Below, piece by piece: positions 8,777-17,487 of a DNA stretch of 64,000 nt; within the stretch, counting starts at the first letter, position 1; the number at the start of each line of letters is the position of its first letter. Made by a program: the position numbers and the translations under genes. This DNA is from Acinetobacter lactucae. Lineage in GTDB: Bacteria; Pseudomonadota; Gammaproteobacteria; Pseudomonadales; Moraxellaceae. The notes beneath the pieces are model-generated. The model saw only the letters and a program-made list of their open reading frames with translations, ran no database searches and was not told where the DNA came from. The stretch is taken from contig NZ_LRPE01000009.1 in NCBI RefSeq assembly GCF_001605885.1, positions 1 to 64,000 on the forward strand. Direction: 5' to 3'.

Positions 8777-9808
8777 ATGCAATTTAAATTTTATGAATCT
8801 TTTTTGCCAACGTATATTCCTCTTACAATTGTGGAACTTTGCTTACAAGAGCATATTTCTTATGAAGATATTTTTTCAAATTTAGATCTTTCACTAGATG
8901 ATTTACGCAATAAGCATTTTAAACTAACATATGCAGAGTTAAATACTTTAACATTAAATTGTATAACAGCATTATCTTCAGATGAACTATCAATAAAAGT
9001 AGGTAAATATATACAACTACATCATTTAGGTATAATTGGGAAATTATTAGAATATAGCCCAACACTTGCTGATGCCCTTCATATTTTAGAGAGATATAGT
9101 CTTTTAATTGACCCTACAATTTGGTTTAAGGTTGAGCAACAAGATCAACTAATTATCATCCACTACCGTAAAATGATTCCTCTTGGTGATACATACCAAT
9201 TCAATCAATATAGCCAAGAAGTCCTAAGTATTCTAATAATTCGATTATTAACTAATTTTTATGATATTAAGGGATTACAGCTAGATTTTGAATTTCCAAC
9301 ACCTGTGTACTCGCGGAAATTAAACTTTTTACGATGTTCAATCGACTGGGATAAACCCGAGACTCGACTTATTATCCCAATAATAAATCTTGAAAAAAAA
9401 TCCCTTATAAATAAAAAAGAATCTGAATTTTACCAATTAATTAAGCAAGCTGAGTATGATTTCAAGGTGTTTAATAGTATAAAAAAAAATTGGATATTTC
9501 GGGTACTTGGTCTTATTTATAGTCACATCAACAAACCACTAAATACAAAAGATTTTGTTAAGCTTTTATATATTTCACGAAGTACTTTTTTTAGAAAATT
9601 ACAAGAACATGAAACCAATTACGAAGATCTTATACAATACGTACGTATGGATTTTGCAAGTAAATATCTTATACAAAATAGAGGGTCAATTAGCTCACTT
9701 GCTTATTATCTAGGTTTTAGCCACCCTTCCAACTTTATTAAATCTTTTAAGCAATGCTTTGGTATGACACCTAAACAATGGCAAAACAAACATAATGAGA
9801 CTATTTAA
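8777..9808 (+). CDS. AraC family regulator (arabinose-binding-like N domain)
   Basis: A 343-residue AraC/XylS regulator. The N-terminal 200 residues resemble the arabinose-binding-like domain of OruR/ArgR-type activators (HHLGIIGKLLEYSPTLADAL). The C-terminal 90 residues carry two helix-turn-helix units, ending in LGFSHPSNFIKSFKQCFGMT. The start has a strong AGGAAG site. It probably activates the FadL-type channel gene 107 bp downstream, possibly together with the divergent hydrolase operon. Its effector is unknown. Confidence 0.85.
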   Translation: MQFKFYESFLPTYIPLTIVELCLQEHISYEDIFSNLDLSLDDLRNKHFKLTYAELNTLTLNCITALSSDELSIKVGKYIQLHHLGIIGKLLEYSPTLADALHILERYSLLIDPTIWFKVEQQDQLIIIHYRKMIPLGDTYQFNQYSQEVLSILIIRLLTNFYDIKGLQLDFEFPTPVYSRKLNFLRCSIDWDKPETRLIIPIINLEKKSLINKKESEFYQLIKQAEYDFKVFNSIKKNWIFRVLGLIYSHINKPLNTKDFVKLLYISRSTFFRKLQEHETNYEDLIQYVRMDFASKYLIQNRGSISSLAYYLGFSHPSNFIKSFKQCFGMTPKQWQNKHNETI

Positions 9809-9851
9809 CTATTCAATTGAGACTATTCAACCATTTTTTTATTTTGTAATA

Positions 9852-9871
9852 ACTTAGACTTCATTCTAAGT
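9852..9871. promoter_or_regulatory. Inverted repeat before the FadL-type gene
   Basis: ACTTAGA and TCTAAGT form a perfect 7-bp inverted repeat with a 6-nt spacer, 44 bp before the channel gene start. It could be an operator or a weak hairpin terminator for the araC-type gene. No T run follows, so I favour an operator. Confidence 0.35.
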
Positions 9872-9915
9872 CTTTAGGAATAAGGCTTAATTAAAATGGA
9901 ATTTAAGGAATTAAG

Positions 9916-11124
9916 ATGAACAAAAGTATTTTTATCGGTACTAGTTTAACCATTTTCCCATTTAGCTTAACTTTAGGGGCTGGAATGGAACGCACGACCC
10001 AAAGTGTTGCAGCATTCTTGCAACCTAATCATTATTTTGAAGCAGGAATAAATGTGCTTGATCCAAATGTATCTGGAAAAATTGACGCTGATTTTAATAA
10101 AGGTGGATTAAGCGCAGCTGCAAATATGGATACAGGTAATATTGCCAATCACTATATTGCACCATCTGCGGCTCTCAAGTTACAGCTTACAGATCATTTC
10201 TCAATTGGTTTTTTATACGATCACCCTTTTGGTTCAGACTCACTTTATCCCATACAAAAATTACCAGCCTATACTGAAGGTGATGCAAGTACTGGTGCTA
10301 AAGTGACCACACAAAACTTAAGCACAATTGTCGGCTATCAACCAAATGAAAATTGGAATTTCTATGCAGGCCCAGTCTTACAAACTGTAAAAGGTGAAAC
10401 TCATGTCCGTGGTGCAGGATATATGTGGTTAAAATATGACATGACAACTTCTGAGAAATTGGGTACAGGTTGGTTAGCAGGCATCGCTTACTCAATTCCT
10501 GAAATTGCATTAAAAACATCACTAACCTATCGTTCCGAAATCGATCATGATGTAAAAATGACGGAATCACTAGCACTGAGACATCCAGTATATGGTGTCA
10601 CCGACTTTGGTACTGACGTATCACCTTCAACTGTGACTACACCTCAAAGCATTAATTTAGACCTGCAATCAGGAATCATGGCTGATACTGTTGCATTTGC
10701 AAATGTACGTTGGGTGGAATGGTCAAAGAATAAAATCTCGCCTCCCAAATTATACAAAACAACACAACAAGTGATGGGTAAAGGAATAGATTTAGTTACT
10801 TATTATGAAGATCAGATTTCAGCAAACGTTGGATTGGGACGTAAGTTAAACGATCATTGGGGAGGAAGCTTGTCTGTAGGTTGGGATAGTGGTGCTGGTG
10901 ATCCGATTACAACATTAGGGCCAACAAAAGGTTACTGGAATGTCGGTGTTGGTTTTAAATTTAGCCCTCAACCCAATTACGATATTGCTTTAGGTGTAAA
11001 ACATTTTTGGTTAGGTGATGCTAGAGCTCAGTCTGCTGCTGACTTTGGCACAAATAACTCAGATGCTTATTTTAGTAATAACACAGCATGGGCTTATGGT
11101 CTAAAAATAGGTTATAAGTTTTAA
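9916..11124 (+). CDS. OmpP1/FadL/TodX family outer-membrane channel
   Basis: A 402-residue outer-membrane protein. It has an N-terminal signal sequence (about residues 1-22) and alternating beta-strand pattern, and it ends in AYGLKIGYKF with the terminal Phe typical of outer-membrane barrels. The family moves hydrophobic molecules such as fatty acids and aromatic hydrocarbons across the outer membrane. The start follows a clear AAGGA. Its position after an AraC regulator suggests induction by a hydrophobic substrate, perhaps that of the TetR-controlled operon next door. Confidence 0.85.
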   Translation: MNKSIFIGTSLTIFPFSLTLGAGMERTTQSVAAFLQPNHYFEAGINVLDPNVSGKIDADFNKGGLSAAANMDTGNIANHYIAPSAALKLQLTDHFSIGFLYDHPFGSDSLYPIQKLPAYTEGDASTGAKVTTQNLSTIVGYQPNENWNFYAGPVLQTVKGETHVRGAGYMWLKYDMTTSEKLGTGWLAGIAYSIPEIALKTSLTYRSEIDHDVKMTESLALRHPVYGVTDFGTDVSPSTVTTPQSINLDLQSGIMADTVAFANVRWVEWSKNKISPPKLYKTTQQVMGKGIDLVTYYEDQISANVGLGRKLNDHWGGSLSVGWDSGAGDPITTLGPTKGYWNVGVGFKFSPQPNYDIALGVKHFWLGDARAQSAADFGTNNSDAYFSNNTAWAYGLKIGYKF

Positions 11125-11136
11125 GGAACACTATAA

Positions 11137-11712
11137 ATGAATATTATAAATGTTAAGCCTACTATGTTCAAAAATGAGCTTCTACTCAAGAAATCATCAC
11201 CATTTGCGATATTAATTAAAGCCCAGGAAACTTTAATAAATAAATTAACAAAGTTTAGAAATACTTTTCTAATATTGTTTTTTTTATTTCTAAATTGTAT
11301 TTCTAACACTTGGGCTAGCGACATCGTTGGTAAATGGAAAACTATTGACGATAAAACAGGCACTCCTAGGGCAGTTGTTAATATTAATAAAAATAGTGAT
11401 AATAGCTATTCTGGAAAAATTGAAAAAATTTATAATTTACCAAATGGGAGTTCACCAAAATTTGATAAGTGTGTTAATTGCAAAGGTGATTTAAACAATA
11501 AACCCATGATTGGATTAAATATATTATCTAATTTTATTATAAATTCTAAAGTTAAAAATGAATATATTAACGGCCAAATCCTTGATCCTGCCTCTGGAAA
11601 TATATATAAAGGTAAAATTACAATGAGCTCAAACGGTAAAAAAATAATACTTCGCGGCTATATAGGTATTTCACTTTTGGGACGAAGTCAAACTTGGATT
11701 AGAGCTGATTAA
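11137..11712 (+). CDS. DUF2147 family exported protein
   Basis: A 191-residue protein beginning 12 bp after the channel gene and probably cotranscribed (AAGGA site 9 nt before the ATG). The core, WASDIVGKWKTIDDKTGTPR onward with a CVNCKGD motif and DPASGNIYKGKI, is typical of DUF2147 proteins. These are small periplasmic beta-rich proteins of unknown function, often next to uptake genes. The N-terminal end is longer than usual: about 45 residues precede the hydrophobic signal segment (residues 46-60). A later internal start is possible but has no better ribosome binding site. Confidence 0.75.
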   Translation: MNIINVKPTMFKNELLLKKSSPFAILIKAQETLINKLTKFRNTFLILFFLFLNCISNTWASDIVGKWKTIDDKTGTPRAVVNINKNSDNSYSGKIEKIYNLPNGSSPKFDKCVNCKGDLNNKPMIGLNILSNFIINSKVKNEYINGQILDPASGNIYKGKITMSSNGKKIILRGYIGISLLGRSQTWIRAD

Positions 11713-11727
11713 TATAAGTTAAAATAA

Positions 11728-11752
11728 TAAGAGAGTATTTACTCTCTTTTAA
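11728..11752 (+). terminator. Terminator after the DUF2147 gene
   Basis: AGAGAGTA and TACTCTCT form an 8-bp stem with a 2-nt loop as read (a slightly larger loop in practice), followed by TTTTAATT, 15 bp after the stop codon. A rho-independent terminator is likely. Confidence 0.6.
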
Positions 11753-12272
11753 TTATTAAACATATACGCAGTGAAATTTTATTCAAATCTATTTTCCTCA
11801 AAAACCGTTACCGTTCGTTCTGAACCTATTTAAATTAGTCTCTCACAAAATTCAGCTTGATAGTCTGCTGAAAATATTATGTTTTTCTATTAATATAAAG
11901 CTCCTAAATACATTTAAATTTTCTTTATCTCTCATTTTAAAATTGAGATTACTATATTCTGCTTATACATTTACAGCCTGCCCCTACTTAGACTTTATGC
12001 TCTTAATTGGTCCTGAGTTCAATTGATGATCTCTACTCATCAAACACAACGCGTATAATTTTCAAGCTCATTAATATTCAAAAGTAAACGCGACACTGAA
12101 ACTTAGTTAAACTTGACACTGCTCCCTGATTTAATAGATTAAATATTCTCACTTCTTTAGTCATCACTCGACTATTAAGTTCAGCTCAACTTTCAATGTT
12201 GAGTTCTGCTGCACTCTTATCTAACGAAGAAATATCACCTATCCAAAATATAATAAAATATGCAATATTAAT
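11753..12272. other. Gene-free 520-bp region
   Basis: No convincing gene is visible. Two short similar strings (CGACACTG and TTGACACTG) lie about 22 bp apart near 12090-12120, and a small hairpin (CTCAAC/GTTGAG) is at 12185-12203. The region could be a decayed mobile or gene remnant, but I could not identify one. Confidence 0.3.
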
Positions 12273-13163
12273 TTATATATTTCTTAAAGTGTCCTGTAAA
12301 AATTTTATAAACCACTTTTGTGCTGCAATATCACTTGATTTTTTATACCAATGTAAAGTGATATCAAATTCTGGTAATTCAAATGGCACATCATAAATAT
12401 TGATATTTTTATTTGACTCAAAAAAAAGACTGATTCGCTCTGGTACCGTTACAATTAAATTATGCTTTTCAATAAGCTCATTGAGGATACTAAACTGAGG
12501 TACTCTTAGCTTAATTTTTCGACGTAATCCTTTTTTATTCAAATAATTTTCAACTAGATTATGTCCCGTTGAGGCTGAAACAATTGCATGATTTTCCTTT
12601 AAAAATTGCTGTAAAGTTAATTCATTGTTCTCTAGTTTAATATTGTTACTAACCAAACAAACATACTTTTCTTGAAAAAGCTTTAGCGTATTAATATTTC
12701 GATCTTCTAAATTTTTATTACAAATTGCAGCATCAATCTTACCTGTAATTAGCCAGTCAGTGAGCTTATTCATGTCCATACTCACGACTTCCAATGAAAT
12801 ATTGGGGGCAATTTTATCTAATTTTTCATAAATTTTAGGTAAAAAATAAAGTCCACCAATATCGGTTAATGCAATTTTAAAACACCGTTCACTATTTGTG
12901 ATATCAAAATTGGTCACTTCACTAATGGTATTTTCTATATCTATTAAAGGTTGATTTAAAGATTCATATAATTGAACAGAATATGCTGTGGGGATCATCC
13001 CTTCTTTAGTTCTGTTAAACAGTTGGTCTTTGAAAATGTGTCTTAGGCGAGCCAGATTATGGCTTACAGAAGGTTGGGTAATATTTAAACGCTCCGCGGC
13101 AACACTTACGCTACGTGTATCATAAATCGTAATAAAGATTTTAACCAAATTCAGATCAATCAT
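12273..13163 (-). CDS. LysR family transcriptional regulator
   Basis: A LysR-type regulator of about 296 residues with the usual N-terminal winged helix (SVSVAAERLNITQPSVSHNL) and a substrate-binding-like C-terminal domain. The open frame reaches back to 13208, but an ATG at 13163 gives MIDLNLVKIF, the standard LysR N-terminus, so I chose it. It is divergent from the aromatic acid symporter, about 350 bp apart, and probably activates that gene in response to an aromatic acid. Confidence 0.85.
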   Translation of the reverse strand: MIDLNLVKIFITIYDTRSVSVAAERLNITQPSVSHNLARLRHIFKDQLFNRTKEGMIPTAYSVQLYESLNQPLIDIENTISEVTNFDITNSERCFKIALTDIGGLYFLPKIYEKLDKIAPNISLEVVSMDMNKLTDWLITGKIDAAICNKNLEDRNINTLKLFQEKYVCLVSNNIKLENNELTLQQFLKENHAIVSASTGHNLVENYLNKKGLRRKIKLRVPQFSILNELIEKHNLIVTVPERISLFFESNKNINIYDVPFELPEFDITLHWYKKSSDIAAQKWFIKFLQDTLRNI

Positions 13164-13512
13164 AATGAATACTTCGAAATATAAAATTTGGATTGAACTA
13201 ACAATCATTAAATTATCATTAAAATCAAGTCATCAGACTTGCCTCTATATAATTCCTTATGATCTTAAACAGCTTTGATCTACATTTTCAAAAACATAAA
13301 CTACTGAATTATATCAATTTAATATTCTTAAAACTGTATTGAACACACCATTATAGACATAGCTAATATACAATAATATGTTTTATTCATTTGATCAATA
13401 ATTACTATATCAATAAACTCATATTAAACCGAATATATTTAATCTATTAAAACAGCAGGAAAGCTATATAAAACATTAATTTTAAATGGAAATTTAATTA
13501 AGGAAGGAATCT
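13164..13512. promoter_or_regulatory. Divergent lysR/symporter control region
   Basis: This 349-bp AT-rich region lies between a LysR gene and the symporter it faces. LysR sites (T-N11-A with dyads) are expected here. Several weak dyads exist, but I could not single out one with confidence. Confidence 0.35.
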
Positions 13513-14841
13513 ATGCAAAAGGTAAATGCAATAGGTCTGATTGACCGAACTACTCTAAATAAACACCATAAACTACTCGTATTTTGGTGCTCTATCATTA
13601 TGTTATTTGATGGATATGACCTCGTTATTTATGGTTCTGTCTTACCTCATTTAATGACAGAGTGGGCCTTATCGCCTCAAACAGCAGGTCTTCTTGGTGC
13701 AGCATCATTAATGGGCATGATGATAGGCGCCGTGACATTAGGAATGGCTGCAGATAAGTTTGGTCGTAAAAACATCATTATATTTTGTGTTATTTTAGCT
13801 AGCATTGCCATAGCACTGAATGGATTTGCACACAATACTCAGACTTTCTTTATATGTCGTTTATTCACTGGAATAGGTTTGGGCGGTGCCGTACCTAATT
13901 TAGTTACCATCATCAAAGAAATGTCACCCAATACCCATCGTAATCGTCTAATTACCTTAATGCTTTCATTTTACGGTGTAGGTGCAATACTTTCGGGTAT
14001 ATCTGGCTTATTTTTTATCCCACGTTTTGGATGGCAAATTACATTTTGGGTAGCAGGCTTATTCATTTTTGTTATTCCGTTTATATATAAAACATTTCCT
14101 GAATCGATTAGCTATTTAATACATAAAAATCGTCAAGCTGATGTTGTCAAAACGTTAGAAAAATTCAATCCACAGCATCAACATCAACCAGAAATGCAAT
14201 ATGTAGTTGATTTAACTCCCCCTTCACAAAAGATCCCTGTAATTGGTCTGTTCACAGAAGGAAAAGGTTTAGGAACATTATTAATCTGGTGCGGTTTCGC
14301 CATGGTCATGTTAATGGTATACGGCCTTAATACATGGCTGCCAAAATTAATGAATGTCGGAGGCTATTCTTTAGGTTCGAGTATTTCTTTTCTAGTAACT
14401 TTAAATATTGGCGCTATTTTAGGAACACTTATCTTTGGTATTATTGCAGATAAAATCGGTACCAAAAAAGCACTGATTTTGGGTTATTTACTGTCTGTTC
14501 TTTCTATCAGTTGTCTTGGATTCCATCCTCCAGCAATCCTATTAACCCTTCTTCTTATTATTGCTGGTGGTGCGACTGTAGGCACAATGGCAGTCATACA
14601 TGCCTTAGCAGCAGACTTCTATCCTACCAATATTCGTTCAACAGGTGTAAGTTTTTCAGCTGCTATGGGACGTTTTGGGGCCATTTCCGGCCCGTTGTTT
14701 GGTGGTTTTCTTTTAGCTGTCAATCTACCGTTTGAACAGAATTTTATGGTCTTTTCGATTCCTGGCATTATTGGCGCTATTTCAATTGCTTTGTTTAAAC
14801 ATCGCAAATCTTCAGCAATACAACAGGCAGTGAAGAGTTAA
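13513..14841 (+). CDS. MFS aromatic acid:H+ symporter (AAHS family)
   Basis: A 442-residue 12-helix transporter of the PcaK/BenK/VanK type. The first helix contains the family hallmark LFDGYDLVIYGSVLPHLM. The loop between helices 2 and 3 reads GMAADKFGRKNIIIF, and ADKIGTKKALILG marks the second half. Such permeases import benzoate, 4-hydroxybenzoate and related acids with protons. Its location beside the mandelate-type genes suggests mandelate, benzoylformate or a hydroxybenzoate as substrate. The AAGGAAGG ribosome binding site is strong. A LysR gene lies divergent. Confidence 0.9.
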   Translation: MQKVNAIGLIDRTTLNKHHKLLVFWCSIIMLFDGYDLVIYGSVLPHLMTEWALSPQTAGLLGAASLMGMMIGAVTLGMAADKFGRKNIIIFCVILASIAIALNGFAHNTQTFFICRLFTGIGLGGAVPNLVTIIKEMSPNTHRNRLITLMLSFYGVGAILSGISGLFFIPRFGWQITFWVAGLFIFVIPFIYKTFPESISYLIHKNRQADVVKTLEKFNPQHQHQPEMQYVVDLTPPSQKIPVIGLFTEGKGLGTLLIWCGFAMVMLMVYGLNTWLPKLMNVGGYSLGSSISFLVTLNIGAILGTLIFGIIADKIGTKKALILGYLLSVLSISCLGFHPPAILLTLLLIIAGGATVGTMAVIHALAADFYPTNIRSTGVSFSAAMGRFGAISGPLFGGFLLAVNLPFEQNFMVFSIPGIIGAISIALFKHRKSSAIQQAVKS

Positions 14842-14869
14842 ATTCTCTACTACTTTTCAGATGTCCCCT

Positions 14870-14916
14870 AAATTTAGATTATTTTTGCGAAGGATCGACA
14901 GAGATAATCTAAATTT
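14870..14916. repeat. 13-bp inverted repeat after the symporter gene
   Basis: AAATTTAGATTAT (14870-14882) and ATAATCTAAATTT (14904-14916) are perfect inverted repeats separated by 21 nt. It may terminate the symporter transcript or serve as an operator for the luxR-type gene at 15104. There is no strong T run, so the role is open. Confidence 0.45.
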
Positions 14917-15103
14917 AAACTACAGCTATCTTCCGTTAAATTCGGCAATAAAACTCTTTACTACCTTGTTTATATAAATCTATCTAAAAATAGTAAGCAT
15001 AAAGGACACGAGTAATAAAAAGTTATCAATATCTAGATATTGGTATGAAAAATGCTTGAATTAAATAGGCATTTTTTGTTCCACGATAGAAGGGAGTTCT
15101 TTG

Positions 15104-15826
15104 ATGTCTAGCAAATTGGAAATAACAAATAATGAATTAGATCTATTTTCTGAAATCATATGGCGCCTACGAAAATCAGAAAGTAATCATGAAAATATGC
15201 GACAACAAATACTCATTGATATTACCAGATTACTCAAATCAGATTTTGGGGCATCTCATATCTATGACTGCCATCAAGCAAGGTCTACCAAAGGTATTTC
15301 AATTAATATTGACTCTAAAATGATTCAAGAATATGAAAGTCATTTATATATTAGTGACTTTGTCACACGGAAAATGAGAGAACACCGTAAAGCCGCTTGT
15401 GTTGATAATCTCATTGATAGAAAAATACTTGAAGTTAGCGAACATTATAATGAGTTTCTTAAACCATGTGGCATGCACCATGGTATGAATGTTTTCTTTG
15501 TTAGTCAGAATCATGATATTGGTGACTTAAGAATTTGGCGGAGTGCTGACCAACCACCTTTTGATATAAAAGATTTGATGCTTATTAATGCATTAACTCC
15601 TTATTTTGAAGAATCGTTATCGGCTATTTCACCAAGGCCTACTAAACTGACACAACGTGAAATTTCAGTAGTAGAACATGTCGCAAAAGGTTGTAGTGAT
15701 AAAGAAATCGCACGATTGATGGGAATTGAGTTCACCACCGTACGCACACATTTAAAGAATGCAATGCATAAAACTGGAGCTAGTAATAGAACTGATTTAG
15801 CAATTCGTGGTTTGATGCGTTGTTAA
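15104..15826 (+). CDS. LuxR family regulator
   Basis: A 240-residue regulator with a C-terminal LuxR/FixJ helix-turn-helix at about residues 175-235 (LTQREISVVEHVAKG, then CSDKEIARLMGIEFTTVRTH). The N-terminal 170 residues are not a receiver domain; they look like a GAF-like or autoinducer-like sensor. The start is the ATG at 15104, 7 nt after AGGGAG, rather than the TTG in front of it. It lies 95 bp upstream of the exported amidase gene, with an unusual dyad between them, so it likely controls the amidase and outer-membrane channel. Confidence 0.85.
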   Translation: MSSKLEITNNELDLFSEIIWRLRKSESNHENMRQQILIDITRLLKSDFGASHIYDCHQARSTKGISINIDSKMIQEYESHLYISDFVTRKMREHRKAACVDNLIDRKILEVSEHYNEFLKPCGMHHGMNVFFVSQNHDIGDLRIWRSADQPPFDIKDLMLINALTPYFEESLSAISPRPTKLTQREISVVEHVAKGCSDKEIARLMGIEFTTVRTHLKNAMHKTGASNRTDLAIRGLMRC

Positions 15827-15872
15827 ACTCATCATTTTTGAGGATGTGTTGAAAATCATTTTTATGGGTAAA

Positions 15873-15910
15873 TCAGATAACGATACCACGGCGGTGTCGC
15901 ATTAATCTGA
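15873..15910. promoter_or_regulatory. Nested dyad between luxR-type and amidase genes
   Basis: An outer repeat (TCAGAT at 15873-15878, ATCTGA at 15905-15910) encloses an inner one (CGATACC at 15881, GGTGTCG ending 15899, one G-T mismatch). It is unusually GC-rich for the area and ends 10 bp before the amidase start. A LuxR-family operator or an RNA hairpin over the leader are both possible. Confidence 0.45.
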
Positions 15911-15920
15911 GGGACTCAAA

Positions 15921-17432
15921 ATGTCTAAAATGATACCACTTTTGACATTTGCAATTACATCAACAGTATCAAATATATCAAGAGCTGAAACACTACCTCC
16001 TCTTTATACATTGAGTGCAGAGCAAACTGCTCAAGCTATTTGTAATAAAAAGATTTCTAGCGAAGAGGTTGTGAAATATTGGGGTAAACGAATCGAAGAC
16101 AGACCTCAACTGAATGCATTTATCACAATAGATAAACAATATGCAGAGAATGAGGCTAAAAAAATTGATGCTCGACTTGCTAATGGCGGTACGTGCCGCC
16201 CATTAGAAGGTGTGCCAGTTGCAATTAAAGACAATATTCAGGTCGTTGGTTTCCCTAATACTGCAGGCACCCCAGCATTACGCAACTTTAAGCCAACACA
16301 CAATGCTCCTATCATTAATCAATTATTGAAAGCTGGGGCAATTGTCATCGGCAAAACCAATATGCATGAATTAGCTTTTGGTGCGACTGGTTACAATACG
16401 GCTTATCATATTTCTGGTGTTATCGGTGTAAGAAATGCGTTTGATCAAAGCCGTATCGCTGGTGGGTCATCTTCAGGTAATGCTGCAGCATTAGGTGCAC
16501 GTATGGTACCAATCGCAGTTGGTACTGACACAGGCGGTTCAACTCGTGAACCTTGTGCACTCAATGGATGCGTTGGATTTAGACCAACGGTAGGTCGTTA
16601 TAGTGGACATGGAATTACTCCTATTTCAACGACACGTGACACTGCTGGCCCCATGGCTAACACCGTTAGTGATGTAATTCTGCTTGATTCAATTATGAGC
16701 GGAAAATCACCATTACCCGCTAAACCTGCCTCTAAAATCAGACTAGGGCTACCCGACTTTTTTTGGGCAAATCTAGATGATGATGTCCGTATTAAAGCAA
16801 ATGATGCAATTGAAGCACTGAAAGCTTCTGGCGTTGAAGTTGTACCAGTTAAAATGCCTGAAATTCAAAGTTTAGTAGCAACAGTAGCAACGCCTGTTGC
16901 TATCGTAGAAGCAAAAAAAGCCCTTAAGAATTATCTGAAAGAACAAAAGACTGGAATTACCATTGATCAAATGGTAACTCAAATTTCTAGTCCTGATGTT
17001 CAAGGTATTTTTCATGACATGGTAATGCCTGTGAAGATTCCAGGCAAAGATGGGAAGATGACTTCCGCAGAACCCGTTTATAAAAAGGCAATCAAGGATG
17101 GACTGCCTAAACTGGCCAAACTTTATAAGACTACCTTCGAAGAAAATAAAATTGATGGATTACTGTTCCCGACAGTTCCAGAAGTTGCAATTAAAACAGG
17201 TCCTGAAGTAGGAACACCTGAACATTTTCTTAGAATCATTCGCAATACTGATCCAAGCAGCAATGTCAGCATGCCAGGGATCAGTATCCCTGTAGGGTTA
17301 GGACCAAAAACCCAACTTCCTGTCGGCATGGAAATTGACGGAATGCCCGGCAAGGATGCAGAAATTCTCTCTATCGCTAAAACCCTAGAATCTATTTGGG
17401 GTCCTAGTCCAATTCCTGAAATTGCTCATTGA
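15921..17432 (+). CDS. Exported amidase, mandelamide hydrolase-like
   Basis: A 503-residue amidase-signature enzyme. The catalytic Ser-cisSer-Lys set is visible: Lys103 (AIKDN), the serine cluster at 183-185 (GGSSSGN) and Ser207 (GTDTGGSTRE). Length and context match mandelamide hydrolase (MdlY) of Pseudomonas putida, also about 500 residues and found with mandelate genes. A signal-like N-terminus (hydrophobic 4-20, then SRAET) predicts export to the periplasm. It should hydrolyse an aromatic amide such as mandelamide to the acid and ammonia. Other amides cannot be excluded. Controlled probably by the LuxR gene upstream. Confidence 0.8.
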   Translation: MSKMIPLLTFAITSTVSNISRAETLPPLYTLSAEQTAQAICNKKISSEEVVKYWGKRIEDRPQLNAFITIDKQYAENEAKKIDARLANGGTCRPLEGVPVAIKDNIQVVGFPNTAGTPALRNFKPTHNAPIINQLLKAGAIVIGKTNMHELAFGATGYNTAYHISGVIGVRNAFDQSRIAGGSSSGNAAALGARMVPIAVGTDTGGSTREPCALNGCVGFRPTVGRYSGHGITPISTTRDTAGPMANTVSDVILLDSIMSGKSPLPAKPASKIRLGLPDFFWANLDDDVRIKANDAIEALKASGVEVVPVKMPEIQSLVATVATPVAIVEAKKALKNYLKEQKTGITIDQMVTQISSPDVQGIFHDMVMPVKIPGKDGKMTSAEPVYKKAIKDGLPKLAKLYKTTFEENKIDGLLFPTVPEVAIKTGPEVGTPEHFLRIIRNTDPSSNVSMPGISIPVGLGPKTQLPVGMEIDGMPGKDAEILSIAKTLESIWGPSPIPEIAH

Positions 17433-17487
17433 GTTTATTTACTAAACCGAGAGCTTTTCACGCTGTAATCTTATTCAGGGAAAAATT

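Noticed and set aside
8412-8778. Two small genes in the divergent region
   Set aside because: Both short frames lack ribosome binding sites and protein-like composition, and one runs antisense into the araC start.
12196-12396. Small plus-strand gene overlapping the LysR end
   Set aside because: It runs antisense over the LysR C-terminus, with no ribosome binding site.
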